A DNA stretch of 64,000 nt from Nocardioides sp. zg-1228 (lineage in GTDB: Bacteria > Actinomycetota > Actinomycetes > Propionibacteriales > Nocardioidaceae), in assembly GCF_017086465.1 (NCBI RefSeq), contig NZ_CP070961.1:1426001-1490000 (forward strand), written 5' to 3'. Positions 54,022 through 63,455 of this stretch are shown one piece after another. The position numbers were made by a program, and so were the translations under genes. Every line of letters begins with the position of its first letter. Position 1 is the first letter of the stretch. The notes under the pieces were generated by a model, which saw nothing but the letters and a program-made list of their open reading frames with translations, did no database searches and was not told the DNA's origin.

Positions 54022-54941
54022 CCGTTGGCCTTGCGGAGTGCCTCGAGGTTGTGGCCCATGAGGGAAAGGTAGTCGTCGTCGGCCGTGTCGTCGGAGAGGC
54101 CTTCGATCGGGTCGAGCACAGCGGTCGCGAGCCCGAGGTCGCCGGCGAGGGAGTCGGCCATCTTGCTGCTGGCGAGCCGCTCGGAGAACACCGTGGTGAT
54201 GCCCTCCTCCCGGATCAGCTCCTGCAGCCGGGCCAGGTCGGCGGGGGTCGGCTCGGCGTCGGGGGAGAGGCCGGCGATCGCCTCGAACTGCAGGCCGTAG
54301 CGGGAGAGGTAGGAGAACGCCTCGTGGCTGACGACGGTGGTGGTGCGCGCGCACTCGGCCAGGCCGTCGGCGTACTGCTGGTCGAGGGCCTCCAGCTCCT
54401 CGCGCAGCGCCGCCGCGTTGTCCCGGTAGGTCGCCGCCCGGTCGGGGTCGATCTCGGCGAGCTGCTCGGCCACGGCGTCGCCGAGGTCGGCCATCAGGAG
54501 CGGGTCGAGCCAGAAGTGCGGGTCGAGCTCGCCGTGGTCGTGGCCGGCCTCGTCGTGCGCGTGGTCGTGGTCGGAGGTCGGCATGAGCTCGAGCACCTCG
54601 GCGGCGTCGAGCACCGCGGCATCGCCGGCGTTGGCCTCGACGGTGGCGTCGACGGCGGGCTGGAAGTCGTGCTCGAGCACGACGAGGTCGGCCTCGGCGA
54701 CGGCCGCGGTCTGCCGGATGTCGAGGGAGAGGTCGTGCGGCTCCGAGCCCGGCGCGGTGAGGTTGGTGACGTCCCAGTCGTCGCCGGCCACCTCTTCGGT
54801 CACCCACGCCAGGGGGTAGAACGCGGCGACGGCGGAGTGCCTGCTCCCGTCGCTCCCGCTCGTGTCGCCCGACCCGCCGCAGGCGGCGAGCAGGGCGGTG
54901 GAGGCGAGGGTGGCGGCGAGGGCGAGGGGCCGAGGCGACAT
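54012..54941 (-). CDS. znuA: Zinc-binding lipoprotein ZnuA
   Basis: 309 residues. Lipobox ALLAAC (Cys ~20), 'FYPLAWVTEEVAGDDWDVTNLTAPGSEPHDLSL' (first metal His), a His/Asp-rich loop (HDHAHDEAGHDHGELDPHFWLDP) with the second His, 'VVSHEAFSYLSRYGL' (third) and an acidic Glu/Asp near the end. It captures zinc outside the membrane. ATG 54941 was preferred to GTG 54956, because the latter lies within the operator; the transcript is predicted to start at the ATG. Confidence 0.94.
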   Translation of the reverse strand: MSPRPLALAATLASTALLAACGGSGDTSGSDGSRHSAVAAFYPLAWVTEEVAGDDWDVTNLTAPGSEPHDLSLDIRQTAAVAEADLVVLEHDFQPAVDATVEANAGDAAVLDAAEVLELMPTSDHDHAHDEAGHDHGELDPHFWLDPLLMADLGDAVAEQLAEIDPDRAATYRDNAAALREELEALDQQYADGLAECARTTTVVSHEAFSYLSRYGLQFEAIAGLSPDAEPTPADLARLQELIREEGITTVFSERLASSKMADSLAGDLGLATAVLDPIEGLSDDTADDDYLSLMGHNLEALRKANGCR

Positions 54942-54955
54942 GAGAACGATTCTCA
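54941..54955. promoter_or_regulatory. Zur box 1 (over the znuA -10)
   Basis: TGAGAA-CGA-TTCTCA, a perfect 6+6 palindrome with the TGAnAAnnnTTnTCA layout of actinobacterial Zur sites. It covers the proposed -10 (GAGAAT, minus strand 54954-54949) and touches the znuA start codon. Confidence 0.8.
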
Positions 54956-54978
54956 CGCCGGTTGAGAACCATTGTCAA
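54949..54978 (-). promoter_or_regulatory. znuA promoter
   Basis: Minus strand TTGACA (54978-54973), 18 bases, GAGAAT (54954-54949); transcription would start about 54942, next to ATG 54941, giving a leaderless message. Both hexamers lie inside Zur boxes, so zinc-loaded Zur should block polymerase fully. Confidence 0.65.
54963..54977. promoter_or_regulatory. Zur box 2 (over the znuA -35)
   Basis: TGAGAA-CCA-TTGTCA, the same layout with one arm mismatch. It overlaps a perfect minus-strand TTGACA -35 (54978-54973). Centre-to-centre distance to box 1 is 22 bases, about two helical turns, so two Zur dimers could bind on one face. Confidence 0.75.
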
Positions 54979-55003
54979 AACCGTGCACCTCTAGGCTGGT
55001 GGC

Positions 55004-55333
55004 GTGCTCGTCGTCACCCGCCTCCGCGTCCCACGTCCCGACCCCGCCGCCGAGGCCGAGCTGCGCAGCGGTCTACTCCGCGCCCGCGACATCCTCGCCG
55101 CGAAGCCCGGGTGGATCGGCGGCGAGGTGGGCCGCAACGTCGACGACCCGGCGCTGTGGGTGCTCACCACCCGCTGGGAGAACGTCGGCTCCTACCGGCG
55201 GGCACTCGGCTCCTACGAGGGCAAGATGCACATCCAGCCGCTGATGGTGCACGCGGTCGACGAGCCCAGCGCGTACGAGGTGGTCGAGGAGGGGACCGAC
55301 CTCAACGAGGCGCAGCCGCGCTCGATAGGCTGA
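55004..55333 (+). CDS. Antibiotic-biosynthesis-monooxygenase-fold (ABM) protein
   Basis: 109 residues of the ABM ferredoxin-like fold: '[71 protein letters not shown]'. Members include small cofactor-free monooxygenases and heme oxygenases, but many are unassigned. TAGGCT at 54992-54997, 6 nt before GTG, suggests leaderless transcription. It lies between the znu promoter and glyS as in other actinobacteria. Confidence 0.82.
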   Translation: MLVVTRLRVPRPDPAAEAELRSGLLRARDILAAKPGWIGGEVGRNVDDPALWVLTTRWENVGSYRRALGSYEGKMHIQPLMVHAVDEPSAYEVVEEGTDLNEAQPRSIG

Positions 55334-55397
55334 GCGCTCGTTCGCGCGAGCCGGCAGCCAGCCGGCCCGACCTGCTCCCACCCCGAGGAAACCCACC

Positions 55398-56798
<1,401 letters not shown>

Positions 56799-56864
56799 GG
56801 GTCCCCGCGCCCATGAGGTGTGGCAGTGTGGGCGATGACCCACACGCACGCATCGGGGGATGTC

Positions 56865-57953
56865 ATGGGAGCTCGCGCGCGACTGCTCGCACTCACGCTG
56901 CTCGTCGGGCTCGCGCCCGGCGCAGTGGCCTCCGCGGCCTCGGCACCGCCTCAGGTCGTGACGGCCCGCGCGGACGATCCGCCGACCCGCACGATCACGC
57001 CCATGCGGCTCCCGCGCGGGAGCGACGCCCGGCTCGACCACATGCAGGACGGCGTGATCCACACCGCCGGCGGCGACACGCTGTCGATCCGCACGCCCGC
57101 CAACGGCGAGCAGCGGATGCTGCTGGGGGAGAGCCGCATGGGCTGGCTCGTCGCCGTGCGCAAGGGCTACCTCGGCCGCGTCGTCGCGATCCGGAAGGGC
57201 AAGGCCCCGCAGGAGGTGCGGCACACCCGCACCACGACCTACGGCCAAGGTGACGCGGCGATCGGCTGGCTGCTGTCCCGCGACGGCGAGATGCTCGTCT
57301 CCACGACGTACGACCGCGGCGGCGGCACGAGCAGCGTGCTGACCCTGGCCGGGGACTACCTCGGTGGCCGCTACAGCAGCAGCTACTTCACCCCCTTCGA
57401 CGCCGACGCCGGCCACATCGCGACCTGGGGGGAGGACAAGCACTACCGCCTGCGGGTCATGGACTGGGTGCCGCGCACGTCGCGCACCGAGATCGCACGG
57501 AACGCCACCTGGGTCTCGCTGCGCGACGACCTGATGTTCGTGCGCACGACCGGGCGGCTCTACGGCCCGAGCCCGATCTCGGCGCCCGTCGAGCCCGCGT
57601 GGGCCGCGCCGTTCTCGCCGCTCGCGATCTCGCCTGACGGCGAGACCGCCGTGGGGCTGCGGATCTCCGGCTCGGGGTTCAACAGCCCCGCCGTCCTCGA
57701 CGTGCGCCGGATGAGCGACGGTGCCCTGCTCGACTCGATCGCCTTCGGGCGCAGGATCACCGAGGACAGCTGGTCGATCACCTCCGAGCACGAGCAGACG
57801 GCCGCGTGGGAGGGCAACCGGCGCTTCGTCTTCCAGCTGCCCGCGCGCGGTGGTGCGGTGCTCGTGCGCTGCGACCTCGCGCAGTCGTGCCAGCGCGCGT
57901 CGGACGTCGGGGGCAACATCTCGTTCCCGCACGAGTCCTTCATGTGGTGGTGA
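56865..57953 (+). CDS. Secreted beta-propeller-like protein, function unknown
   Basis: 362 residues. ATG 56865 gives a Sec signal peptide (residues ~1-27, 'LLALTLLVGLAPGAVASAAS'), whereas a longer in-frame start would bury it. The mature part has repeated beta-strand units with Asp-Gly turns ('SRDGEMLVSTTYDRGGGTSSVLTLAGDYLGGRY', 'SPDGETAVGLRISGSGFNSPAVLDVRRMSDG'), as in TolB/WD40-like propellers. No catalytic motif is evident. I do not recognise a named family. Confidence 0.72.
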   Translation: MGARARLLALTLLVGLAPGAVASAASAPPQVVTARADDPPTRTITPMRLPRGSDARLDHMQDGVIHTAGGDTLSIRTPANGEQRMLLGESRMGWLVAVRKGYLGRVVAIRKGKAPQEVRHTRTTTYGQGDAAIGWLLSRDGEMLVSTTYDRGGGTSSVLTLAGDYLGGRYSSSYFTPFDADAGHIATWGEDKHYRLRVMDWVPRTSRTEIARNATWVSLRDDLMFVRTTGRLYGPSPISAPVEPAWAAPFSPLAISPDGETAVGLRISGSGFNSPAVLDVRRMSDGALLDSIAFGRRITEDSWSITSEHEQTAAWEGNRRFVFQLPARGGAVLVRCDLAQSCQRASDVGGNISFPHESFMWW

Positions 57954-58037
57954 GCCTCGCAGTAGGGGTGGCGATCATGGCCGGGGCCGAAGCCGCCTGA
58001 TTTGGGCCCGGACGGCCCGCGCTCGGAGAATGGGCCC

Positions 58038-59177
58038 ATGCCCGCCGTGCCCGACTCCCTCACGCTGGGGTCGCTGCGCGTGGAGACGCCGGTCGTGCTG
58101 GCGCCGATGGCCGGCATCACCAACGCCGCCTACCGCCGCCTGTGCGCCGAGCAGGGCGCGGGCCTCTACGTCTGCGAGATGATCACCAGCCGGGGTCTCG
58201 TCGAGGGTGACGAGACGACGAGGAAGATGCTCGTCTTCGACGACCTCGAGTCGGTCCGCTCGGTGCAGCTCTACGGCACCGACCCCGTCTACGTCGGCAA
58301 GGCCGTGGAGATCCTCTGCGCCGACTTCGGGGTCTCGCACGTCGACCTCAACTTCGGCTGCCCCGTGCCCAAGGTGACCCGCAAGGGTGGCGGGGGAGCG
58401 CTGCCGTGGAAGCGCGGCCTGCTCGGCGAGGTGCTCGAGCACGCGGTCGCCGCGGCGGCGCCGTACGACGTCCCGGTGACGATGAAGACCCGCAAGGGCC
58501 TCGACGACGACCACCTGACCTACCTCGACGCCGGGCGCATCGCCCAGGAGACCGGCGTCGCGGCCATCGCCCTGCACGGGCGCACGGTCCAGCAGGCCTA
58601 CTCCGGCCAGGCCGACTGGGACGCCATCGCCGCGCTCGTCGACCACGTCGACATCCCCGTGCTGGGCAACGGCGACATCTGGGAGGCGGCAGACGCGCTG
58701 CGGATGGTCGAGCAGACCGGCGCCGCGGGCGTCGTCGTGGGCCGCGGCTGCCTCGGCCGACCCTGGCTCTTCCGCGACCTGGCCGCTGCCTTCCACGGCG
58801 AGGCCGTCGCGACCCTGCCGAGGCTCGGCGAGGTGAAGGCGATGATGCGCCGCCACGCCGAGCTGCTCTCCGAGCACATGGGCCAGGAGCGGGGCTGCAA
58901 GGAGTTCCGCAAGCACATCGCCTGGTACCTCAAGGGCTTCCCGGCCGGGGGCGAGCTGCGCCACCAGCTGGCCCTGGTCGACTCGCTGGCCTCGCTCGAC
59001 GTGCTGCTCGACGGCCTCGACGATGACGCGCCGTTCCCTGCTCGCGAGCTGGGCACGCCGCGGGGCCGCCAGGGTGCGCCACGCAAGAAGGTCGTGCTCC
59101 CCGAGGGGTGGCTCGACGACACCGACGGGCGCGGGGCGCAGCTGCGCGAGGACGCCGACGAGGCCACCGGCGGCTGA
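58038..59177 (+). CDS. dusB: tRNA-dihydrouridine synthase B
   Basis: 379 residues. FMN TIM barrel with 'PVVLAPMAGITNAAYRRLC', the catalytic Cys in 'VDLNFGCPVPKVTRKGGGGAL', 'TMKTRKGLDDDHLTYLDAGRIAQETGVAAIALHGRTVQQAYSGQADWDAI' and 'VLGNGDIWEAADALRMVEQTGAAGVVVGRGCLGRPWLF'. It reduces uridine to dihydrouridine in tRNA. ATG 58038 has GAGAAT (58026-58031) 6 nt upstream. The Gly/Asp-rich C-terminus is longer than in proteobacterial homologues. Confidence 0.95.
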   Translation: MPAVPDSLTLGSLRVETPVVLAPMAGITNAAYRRLCAEQGAGLYVCEMITSRGLVEGDETTRKMLVFDDLESVRSVQLYGTDPVYVGKAVEILCADFGVSHVDLNFGCPVPKVTRKGGGGALPWKRGLLGEVLEHAVAAAAPYDVPVTMKTRKGLDDDHLTYLDAGRIAQETGVAAIALHGRTVQQAYSGQADWDAIAALVDHVDIPVLGNGDIWEAADALRMVEQTGAAGVVVGRGCLGRPWLFRDLAAAFHGEAVATLPRLGEVKAMMRRHAELLSEHMGQERGCKEFRKHIAWYLKGFPAGGELRHQLALVDSLASLDVLLDGLDDDAPFPARELGTPRGRQGAPRKKVVLPEGWLDDTDGRGAQLREDADEATGG

Positions 59178-59377
59178 GCCCCGGTGGGGTCGGCGTATGC
59201 GCGCATCCGTAGGGGTGAGTCGGAACACGCCGAAATTAACTGGGGGAGATTGGGACAGGCCGAGAATCCTGTGCTTCACTCGATGATCCGCGTCGACGTG
59301 GGCACGAGTCCTTCCCCTGGTTCCACCTCGTGGTTCGGCGCACCGTCCCCCGTCAGCAAGTGCAAAGGATCAGCGCT
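59178..59377 (+). other. 200-base leader region before a secreted protein gene
   Basis: Non-coding gap between dusB and the following secreted protein. It has an A+T-rich patch (GCCGAAATTAAC, ~59230-59241) and several short self-complementary segments (ACAGG...CCTGT, CACGAG...CTCGTG) that could fold in RNA. AAAGGA at 59364-59369 is the ribosome-binding site. No known riboswitch could be confirmed by eye. Confidence 0.4.
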
Positions 59378-60340
59378 GTGGCTCAGCATCGCCACAAGCG
59401 GGAAGCCCCTGCTATCTCCCCCCGTCCGTCCCGAGTCCCCCGTTCCGTCCTGGTGTCCGCGCCGCTCGCCGTGGTGGCGACGTTGTCCGCGGTGACCATG
59501 GGCGTCCTCGCCGCAGCGCCGGCGAGCCCCGATGACAGCCTGCTCGCGGCCTCCGGCACGTCGTCGGCCACCACCGACCAGGCCGACAACGCCGCGGCCG
59601 GCTCCTCGGCGGCGGGCGCCACGGCGCTCAGCCGCCGCAGCGGGACCCCCGTGTCCCGCTCGCAGATCCGTCACGCGGCCAGGGCCGAGGCTGCCGCCCG
59701 CGAGGACATGAGCGTGGACCGCAAGGCCCGCCGGCTCGCCAAGAGGCTCGACGACACGATGTGGACCACCGCGCCGCTCAACCTCTGGGAGGGCCCGTCG
59801 GACAAGGCGGACAAGCTCGGCCTGGTCGCGGCGCTGAAGCGGGTCTCCATCACCGGTCGCCAGCAGCTCGGTCGCGCCCAGATCGTCGTCGACGGTCAGT
59901 CGCGCTGGGTCACCGCCGACTACCTCAGCCAGAAGAAGCCGAAGCCCGAGAAGGTCGTCGAGGCCAAGCGGGCCGCCTCCGGCCCGAGCCTGGGCGGATC
60001 CTGCGCCAACGGCTCCTCGATCGAGGCCGGGCGCGCGTCGCTCCACGAGATCCACGAGGTGGTCTGCGCCAACTGGCCCTCGATCACCAGCTACGGCACG
60101 TGGCGCGGCGACGGCGAGCACGGCCAGGGCCGCGCGATCGACATCATGGTCAGCGGCGCCACCGGCTGGGCGATCGCCGACTTCCTGCGCGCCAACTACG
60201 GCGCGCTGGGGATCGAGTACATCATCTACGCCCAGAAGATCTGGTCGGTGGAGCGCTCCGGCGAGGGGTGGCGCGCGATGTCCGACCGCGGGTCGGTCAC
60301 CGCCAACCACTACGACCACGTGCACGTCACGGTCTACTGA
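59378..60340 (+). CDS. Secreted cell-wall-associated protein with SH3-like and ARB_07466-type C-terminal domain
   Basis: 320 residues. A basic N-terminus and one hydrophobic segment (~24-50, 'LVSAPLAVVATLSAVTMGVLAAAP') act as signal or anchor. A coiled, Arg/Ala-rich stretch follows, then an SH3-like domain (~130-190, 'TTAPLNLWEGPSDKADKLGLVAALKRVSITGRQQLGRAQIVVDGQSRWVTADYL'), and a C-terminal domain with 'SYGTWRGDGEHGQGRAIDIMVSGATGWAIADFLRANYGALGIEYIIYAQKIW' and the final 'HYDHVHVTVY', a zinc-type His/Asp arrangement. GTG 59378 has AAAGGA 8 nt upstream. Role in peptidoglycan is likely but unproven. Confidence 0.82.
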   Translation: MAQHRHKREAPAISPRPSRVPRSVLVSAPLAVVATLSAVTMGVLAAAPASPDDSLLAASGTSSATTDQADNAAAGSSAAGATALSRRSGTPVSRSQIRHAARAEAAAREDMSVDRKARRLAKRLDDTMWTTAPLNLWEGPSDKADKLGLVAALKRVSITGRQQLGRAQIVVDGQSRWVTADYLSQKKPKPEKVVEAKRAASGPSLGGSCANGSSIEAGRASLHEIHEVVCANWPSITSYGTWRGDGEHGQGRAIDIMVSGATGWAIADFLRANYGALGIEYIIYAQKIWSVERSGEGWRAMSDRGSVTANHYDHVHVTVY

Positions 60341-60342
60341 CG

Positions 60343-60385
60343 GATCCCGGCACCTGGGTCCGGCCGCGAGGCTCGGCCCGGGATC
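60343..60385. terminator. Long hairpin between convergent genes
   Basis: GATCCCGG (60343-60350) pairs with CCGGGATC (60378-60385), enclosing further GC-rich complementary sequence. It lies between the secreted protein stop and the DUF5994 stop, which it overlaps. Function is inferred from position only. Confidence 0.4.
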
Positions 60386-60878
60386 AGGTCCAGCGGTCGC
60401 GCGGGTCCACGTCCGGGCTGTCGGTGACCGTGCGGATCAGCTCGAGCGCCGAGTGGGCGTTGCCCGCCGTCGCGGCCGCGAGGAGTGCCTCCTCGCCCTG
60501 GTAGTCGGTGAGCTCGGCCGGCACCACCAGCACGCGCAGCAGCGTGCGGTTGGAGGTGCTGAGGTGGGCGACGTGGCTGTCGTCGGTGGTGAACGAGCCG
60601 ACCCTCACCAGGCCGCGGGCGACCTGGACGGTGCGCGGTCGCGTCCCCCAGTCGGAGGGCGAGACGCGCACCTGGGTGATCCGGCCCAGGTCGACCGGGA
60701 ACTGGTCGACGAGCAGGCGCAGCTCGCTGCCGAGGTCGCGGGTGCGCGGCCACCAGCCGCCGTCGAGGGCGTTGCGCCCGAGGTGCTGGGCCAGCCGCAG
60801 CCGCACCGGTGCCTCGGTCTCCTCGACCATCTGGTCCAGGGTGTCGCGCGCGTGCTGGGAACTGTCCGGCGTCGTCAT
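60384..60878 (-). CDS. DUF5994 family protein
   Basis: 164 residues with the family core 'VRLRLAQHLGRNALDGGWWPRTRDLGSELRLLVDQF' (LDGxWWPRxRDL) followed by 'GRITQVRVSPSDWGTRPRTVQVARGLVRVGSF'. Known only from actinobacteria, no assigned function. The C-terminal 'EEALLAAATAGNAHSALELI' resembles a helical tail common to the group. Single gene, divergent from dgt. Confidence 0.8.
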   Translation of the reverse strand: MTTPDSSQHARDTLDQMVEETEAPVRLRLAQHLGRNALDGGWWPRTRDLGSELRLLVDQFPVDLGRITQVRVSPSDWGTRPRTVQVARGLVRVGSFTTDDSHVAHLSTSNRTLLRVLVVPAELTDYQGEEALLAAATAGNAHSALELIRTVTDSPDVDPRDRWT

Positions 60879-61017
60879 GACGTCCGCCTCTCGACCGGGA
60901 AGGCCTGCCTGGTGGCAGCCGGGTCACCGGTCCTTCCCCGCCAGCCTACGCGGTCGCCTCCCTCGATGTGGGCGGGTGTCGGCGGACGGCAGGGGGCGTC
61001 GCTAGGCTGACCGGCCG

Positions 61018-62286
61018 ATGAGCATCGAGGATCTCTACGACGACGCGGCGCGCGAGCGCATCGTCGCCGAGCCGCCCAAGCGGGTCGACGCGCCCGTGCG
61101 CCTGGCGTTCGAGCGCGACCGGGCGCGCGTGGTGCACGCCGCGGCGTCGCGGCGCCTGGCCGCCAAGACCCAGGTGGTCGGCCCGCAGACCGACGACTTC
61201 GTCCGCAACCGGCTCACCCACAGCCTCGAGGTGGCGCAGATCGCCCGTGACCTGGCCCGCGCCATCGGCACCCACCCGGACATCACCGAGACGGCCGCGC
61301 TGGCCCACGACCTGGGCCACCCCCCGTTCGGCCACAACGGCGAGCGGGTGCTCGCCGAGCTGAGCGGCGACTGCGGCGGGTTCGAGGGCAACGCCCAGAC
61401 CCTGCGGCTGCTCACCCGGCTGGAGTCGAAGACCTTCGACGCCGACGGCCGATCGGTCGGCCTCAACCTGACCCGGGCGACCCTCGACGCCTGCACGAAG
61501 TATCCGTGGTCTCGCACGGAGGCCACCGGCCCGCACGGCGTGCACGCCGACGGCACCCCACGGGTGGTCGTCAAGTTCGGCGTCTACGACGACGACCGGC
61601 CGGTCTTCGACTGGGTGCGCGCCGGCGTGCCGGGCAGGCGCCGCTGCCTGGAGGCGCAGGTGATGGACCTCGCCGACGACGTCGCCTACTCGGTGCACGA
61701 CGTGGAGGACGGCATCGTGGCGGGCCGCCTCGACCTCACCCGCCTCGACCGCGACGCCCTGTGGGAGACCGTGCGCTCGTGGTACCTCCCCGGCGCGGAT
61801 GACGCGGCGCTCGACGCCGCGCTGGCCGGACTGCGCGCCGTCGGGAGCTGGCCGCGGTCGTCCTACGACGGGAGCCGGCGCAGCCTCGCCGCCATCAAGA
61901 ACCTCACCAGCGACCTCATCGGGCGCTTCTGCGGCAGCGTCCAGCAGGCGACGTTCGCCGCGACCGACGGGGAGCCGCCGGTGCGCCACCGCGCCGACCT
62001 CGTCGTCCCGGAGGCGACCGAGGTCGAGATCGGGGTGCTCAAGGGCATCGCGGCCCACTACGTGATGCAGGCCGACGACCGGGTGGTGCTGATGGAGCGC
62101 CAGCGTGAGCTCGTCGCCGAGCTCGTCGAGCGGATCTGGGTGCGCGGCGCCGCCGCGCTCGACCGGGTCTTCGTCGAGGACTGGGAGCGGGCAGGCGACG
62201 ACGCCGGCCGGCGACGCGTGGTCATCGACCAGGTCGCGTCGCTGACCGACGCCAGTGCCGTGACCCGCCACGCGGCGCTCGGCTGA
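61018..62286 (+). CDS. dgt: Deoxyguanosinetriphosphate triphosphohydrolase-like protein
   Basis: 422 residues with an HD phosphohydrolase domain: 'RNRLTHSLEVAQIARDLARAIG' (first His), 'ALAHDLGHPPFGHNGERVLAEL' (HD pair) and 'VMDLADDVAYSVHDVEDGI' (last Asp). It cleaves dNTPs to nucleoside and tripolyphosphate. Length and family fit the actinobacterial dgt beside dnaG. TAGGCT at 61003-61008, 9 nt before ATG, is a possible leaderless -10. Confidence 0.94.
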   Translation: MSIEDLYDDAARERIVAEPPKRVDAPVRLAFERDRARVVHAAASRRLAAKTQVVGPQTDDFVRNRLTHSLEVAQIARDLARAIGTHPDITETAALAHDLGHPPFGHNGERVLAELSGDCGGFEGNAQTLRLLTRLESKTFDADGRSVGLNLTRATLDACTKYPWSRTEATGPHGVHADGTPRVVVKFGVYDDDRPVFDWVRAGVPGRRRCLEAQVMDLADDVAYSVHDVEDGIVAGRLDLTRLDRDALWETVRSWYLPGADDAALDAALAGLRAVGSWPRSSYDGSRRSLAAIKNLTSDLIGRFCGSVQQATFAATDGEPPVRHRADLVVPEATEVEIGVLKGIAAHYVMQADDRVVLMERQRELVAELVERIWVRGAAALDRVFVEDWERAGDDAGRRRVVIDQVASLTDASAVTRHAALG

Positions 62287-62314
62287 GCGGCCTGCGCGGC
62301 GGGTCGGGGACGGG

Positions 62315-62641
62315 CTACGGCAGGTCGCCCTGCGGGTAGGGGTCGTCCTGCCGGGCGGTGCTGTCGGGGTGGAGCTGGTCCTCGAGGTCGGAGCGGTGCC
62401 CGCCGTTGTTCGACGGGGTGACCTTGTCGGCGGCGGTGCCGGCGACCGAGGCGACCTTGTCCTTCACCACCGGAGCCTTGTCCTTGGCGAGGTCGGCGGC
62501 CTGGTGAGCCTTCTCCTGCACCCGCGGGTCCTCCTTGACCCGGGTGGCCGTCCTCTTGATCTGTTCGTAGCGTTCCCTGCCGGCGCGGGCGCCGAGCACG
62601 TAGCCGACACCTCCGGCGACGAGCAGCATGAGCTTCTTCAT
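62315..62641 (-). CDS. YtxH-like small membrane-anchored protein
   Basis: 108 residues. A short N-terminal membrane segment with Gly zipper (MLLVAGGVGYVLGARAGRERYEQI) followed by an amphipathic, Lys/Ala-rich helix and a polar tail. The GARAGRERYEQ motif is typical of YtxH-like proteins linked to envelope stress. Last of three small membrane-protein genes read together (holin-like, DUF3618, YtxH-like). Confidence 0.8.
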   Translation of the reverse strand: MKKLMLLVAGGVGYVLGARAGRERYEQIKRTATRVKEDPRVQEKAHQAADLAKDKAPVVKDKVASVAGTAADKVTPSNNGGHRSDLEDQLHPDSTARQDDPYPQGDLP

Positions 62642-62662
62642 GGTTCTCCCTTCCCTGGTCGG

Positions 62663-62926
62663 TCAGTGGGCGCCGCGGCGCCGCCAGAGCAGCAGCACCA
62701 CGGCCATCGCCACGAGCGACGCGGCGGCCGCGAGCACCTCGGTGCGCGGCTCGCCCGTCTCGGTGGTGGCGGAGTCCTTCAGCGAGGCGAGCTTCTGGCG
62801 CGCCTGCGACTTCACGTCGAGCTTGGCCGTCAGCTCGTCGACGGTGTGCGCGAGCTGCTCGCGCTGCAGCGCGATCTCGGCCTCCAGCTCCTCGGGCGTC
62901 TTCTGCTGATCATCCACGGTGCTCAC
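62663..62926 (-). CDS. DUF3618 family membrane protein
   Basis: 87 residues: an N-terminal helix 'KTPEELEAEIALQREQLAHTVDELTAKLDVKSQARQKL' characteristic of DUF3618 and a single C-terminal membrane helix (~68-82) with RRR as the positive-inside end. GTG 62926 lies 17 bases inside the end of the preceding gene, so they are coupled. Function unknown. Confidence 0.85.
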   Translation of the reverse strand: MSTVDDQQKTPEELEAEIALQREQLAHTVDELTAKLDVKSQARQKLASLKDSATTETGEPRTEVLAAAASLVAMAVVLLLWRRRGAH

Positions 62927-63317
62927 CCTTCACGGTCGCGATGTCCTCCTTGACGCCCTGGATCGCCTTCTCGGGGGCCGGCGGCCCGGCCTCGGCGACC
63001 TTGCTCCTGCCGATCAGCCCTGCCACGGCAGCGGCGGCGAGCAGGACCAGCGCCACGATGAGCGCGGCGAGCCAGGCGTCGACGACGTGGGCGAGGCCGA
63101 GGATCGCGGTGGCGACCAGCGAGCCGAGGGCGAAGAAGGCGAGCAGCCCGGCGACGCTGAACATGCCGATCCCGACGCCGGCCCGTTTGCCCTTCTGAGT
63201 GACCTCGGCCTGCGCTAGGCGGATCTCCGAGCGGACCAGCTCTGGGATCTGCTCGGACAGCTGGTGGACGAGCGCTCCGAGAGTCTGACTCTCTGGCGCT
63301 CCGTGCTGAGCAGTCAT
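62910..63317 (-). CDS. Phage-holin-like (Actinobacterial holin-X) membrane protein
   Basis: 135 residues. A charged N-terminal helix ('LGALVHQLSEQIPELVRSEIRLAQAEVTQKGKRAGVG'), two membrane helices (~50-72 and 80-102) and a hydrophilic tail match the 'phage holin family/Hol-X' proteins that accompany DUF3618 and YtxH-like genes in actinobacteria. Despite the name, no phage genes are near. ATG 63317 begins the cluster, divergent from dnaG. Confidence 0.84.
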   Translation of the reverse strand: MTAQHGAPESQTLGALVHQLSEQIPELVRSEIRLAQAEVTQKGKRAGVGIGMFSVAGLLAFFALGSLVATAILGLAHVVDAWLAALIVALVLLAAAAVAGLIGRSKVAEAGPPAPEKAIQGVKEDIATVKGEHRG

Positions 63318-63455
63318 GCGTCGACCTTGGCAGACCCACCGGGCCCACACCAGCGCCGTACGCCCCAAGGGGTGGCCGGTCCCGCGCGCGAGCCCGTCGC
63401 GGGGGTTGTGGAGACCCCGCGGTGGGCGTGGGAGCCCGCCCGTAGACTCCCCGGC

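Noticed and set aside
59190..59330. c-di-AMP (ydaO-type) riboswitch
   Set aside because: A GGGGTGA-like segment is followed by a CCGAA-like one, but the other conserved blocks and their order could not be matched by eye, so it is not called as a feature.
62910..63317. Prophage remnant suggested by the holin-like gene
   Set aside because: Its neighbours are small envelope proteins and dnaG; no lysin, tail, integrase or repressor genes are present.
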